Assembly (NCBI GenBank): GCA_030637665.1
Contig: DAOWGA010000349.1
Coordinates: 1-7,086, forward strand
Length of the DNA: 7,086 bases
Direction: 5' to 3'
DNA from: Lysobacterales bacterium
GTDB taxonomy: Bacteria > Pseudomonadota > Gammaproteobacteria > Xanthomonadales > SZUA-36
Part shown: positions 6,599 through 7,086 of the stretch, piece after piece
How the letters are laid out: each line of letters starts with the position of its first letter
How positions within the stretch are numbered: the stretch's first letter is position 1
The notes under the pieces: model-generated
The model's input: the letters and a program-made list of their open reading frames with translations, nothing else
Told to the model about the DNA's origin: nothing
Database searches by the model: none
Translations under genes and position numbers: made by a program

Positions 6599-6645
6599 GG
6601 AATGGCCTCACGGGCTTTCCCGTTTTGCGTATCTGGAGAATGTAA
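6580..6645 (+). CDS. Possible 21-residue carA leader peptide
   Basis: A TTG at 6580 opens a frame of 21 codons ending in TAA at 6643-6645. AAGGGG (6568-6573) lies 6 nt upstream, a good Shine-Dalgarno. The peptide starts [12 protein letters not shown] and ends FPVLRIWRM, with two Arg codons (CGT, AGA) among the last five. The frame runs through the whole terminator-like hairpin. It stops one base before the TTG start of carA, and the carA Shine-Dalgarno lies within its last codons, so translation of the two could be coupled. The frame is different from carA. A frame this short could arise by chance; the combination of Shine-Dalgarno, hairpin and position is what argues for it. From memory, a short leader peptide has been proposed for carAB in pseudomonads. 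Confidence 0.4.
   Translation: MTEFLSGNGLTGFPVLRIWRM
6594..6626 (+). terminator. Terminator-like hairpin (attenuator) in the carA leader
   Basis: AAGCGGGAA (6594-6602) pairs with TTCCCGTTT (6617-6625) as a 9-bp stem with one G-U pair, capped by an inner GCC/GGC stem (6605-6607 with 6613-6615). Four T (6623-6626) end it, some of which pair in the lower stem. It lies about 58 nt into the predicted leader and 20 bp before the carA start, so as a terminator it would stop carA expression rather than dapB. The T-run is short, so it would be a moderate terminator at most. Confidence 0.55.
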
Positions 6646-6646
6646 T

Positions 6647-7086
6647 TTGACTGATCAGGCGGTGCTGGCTTTAGAGGACGGCAGCATATTCCGCGGCCAG
6701 GGCATCGGGGCAAGCGGTGAAACGGTGGGGGAGGTGGTATTCAACACCGCGATGACCGGCTATCAGGAAATCCTTACGGATCCATCCTATGCCCGTCAGC
6801 TTGTCACGCTGACTTACCCCCACATCGGCAACACGGGTTGTAACCCGGTTGACGAAGAGTCGGCCCGGCCGATGGCCGCTGGTCTGATCATACGGGACTG
6901 TCCAATTCTTCACAGCAACTGGCGCGCTGAGGAGAGCCTGCCCGCATACCTGCTCAGGACCGGGATCGTTGCGATTTCCGATATCGACACACGACGCCTG
7001 ACCCGAATCCTGCGTGAAAAAGGCGCACAGGGTGGGGCCATTATCTCGGCCCCACAGGTGGATACAGAACAGGCGCTGGAAATGGC
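6647..7086 (+). CDS. carA: Carbamoyl-phosphate synthase small subunit, 5' part
   Basis: CarA is the glutaminase subunit that feeds ammonia to CarB for carbamoyl phosphate, the shared precursor of arginine and pyrimidines. 146 codons plus 2 bases are visible out of about 380. They cover the N-terminal domain: [55 protein letters not shown], and [20 protein letters not shown], all family hallmarks. The catalytic Cys-His-Glu triad lies beyond the window. The start is a TTG: GGAG (6635-6638) is 8 nt upstream, the protein then lines up with family N-termini, and the only nearby ATG (6640) is followed at once by TAA. A non-ATG start fits low, regulated initiation. carB should follow outside the window. 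Confidence 0.95.
   Translation, partial: MTDQAVLALEDGSIFRGQGIGASGETVGEVVFNTAMTGYQEILTDPSYARQLVTLTYPHIGNTGCNPVDEESARPMAAGLIIRDCPILHSNWRAEESLPAYLLRTGIVAISDIDTRRLTRILREKGAQGGAIISAPQVDTEQALEM

Noticed and set aside
6640..6645. ATG-TAA as a minimal start-stop ORF before carA
   Set aside because: The ATG is only one base from GGAG, too close to be initiated from it; it reads better as the last codon and stop of the leader frame.

Overview
The window is a chromosomal housekeeping segment of a gammaproteobacterium. Reading left to right it holds recN (minus strand, 3' end cut off by the window edge), then on the plus strand grpE, dnaK, dnaJ, dapB and the first third of carA. From memory of the family, this order is the one found in pseudomonads and many other non-enteric Gammaproteobacteria. 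The proteins are close to the E. coli forms (DnaK keeps K70, T199 and the 389-393 linker at the same numbers). Heat-shock control looks sigma-32 based, and no HrcA gene or CIRCE element is present. The DNA is moderately GC-rich. The sequence does not fix the genus.

Region 1 (1-1848): a nearly full-length recN (DNA-break repair) is read leftward. It is divided from grpE by a 201-bp divergent spacer that carries a near-perfect sigma-32 promoter pointing at grpE. Region 2 (1849-4587): grpE and dnaK, with a second sigma-32 promoter between them that has the same 13-nt spacer. dnaK is followed by a strong intrinsic terminator and then a 95-bp spacer with a degenerate third sigma-32-like promoter and tandem 11-bp repeats. 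Region 3 (4588-6469): dnaJ and dapB, only 13 bp apart and probably co-transcribed, so a lysine/cell-wall biosynthesis gene sits downstream of a chaperone gene. Region 4 (6470-7086): a 177-bp spacer and the start of carA.

GrpE, DnaK and DnaJ form one ATP-driven chaperone machine: J-domain stimulated hydrolysis, GrpE nucleotide exchange, DnaK substrate holding. DapB makes tetrahydrodipicolinate for lysine and peptidoglycan. CarA supplies the glutaminase half of carbamoyl-phosphate synthetase for arginine and pyrimidines.

The most interesting part is the dapB-carA spacer. It contains a good sigma-70 promoter (TAGACA-17-TAGAAT), a perfect 9-bp inverted repeat whose left arm sits at the predicted 5' end of the transcript, a terminator-like hairpin that shares bases with the right arm, and a possible 21-codon TTG-started leader ORF. 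That ORF has its own Shine-Dalgarno sequence, runs through the hairpin and stops one base before the TTG start of carA. Together these look like a translation-coupled attenuator. All other genes are ordinary, apart from an unusual nucleotide-binding loop in DapB.
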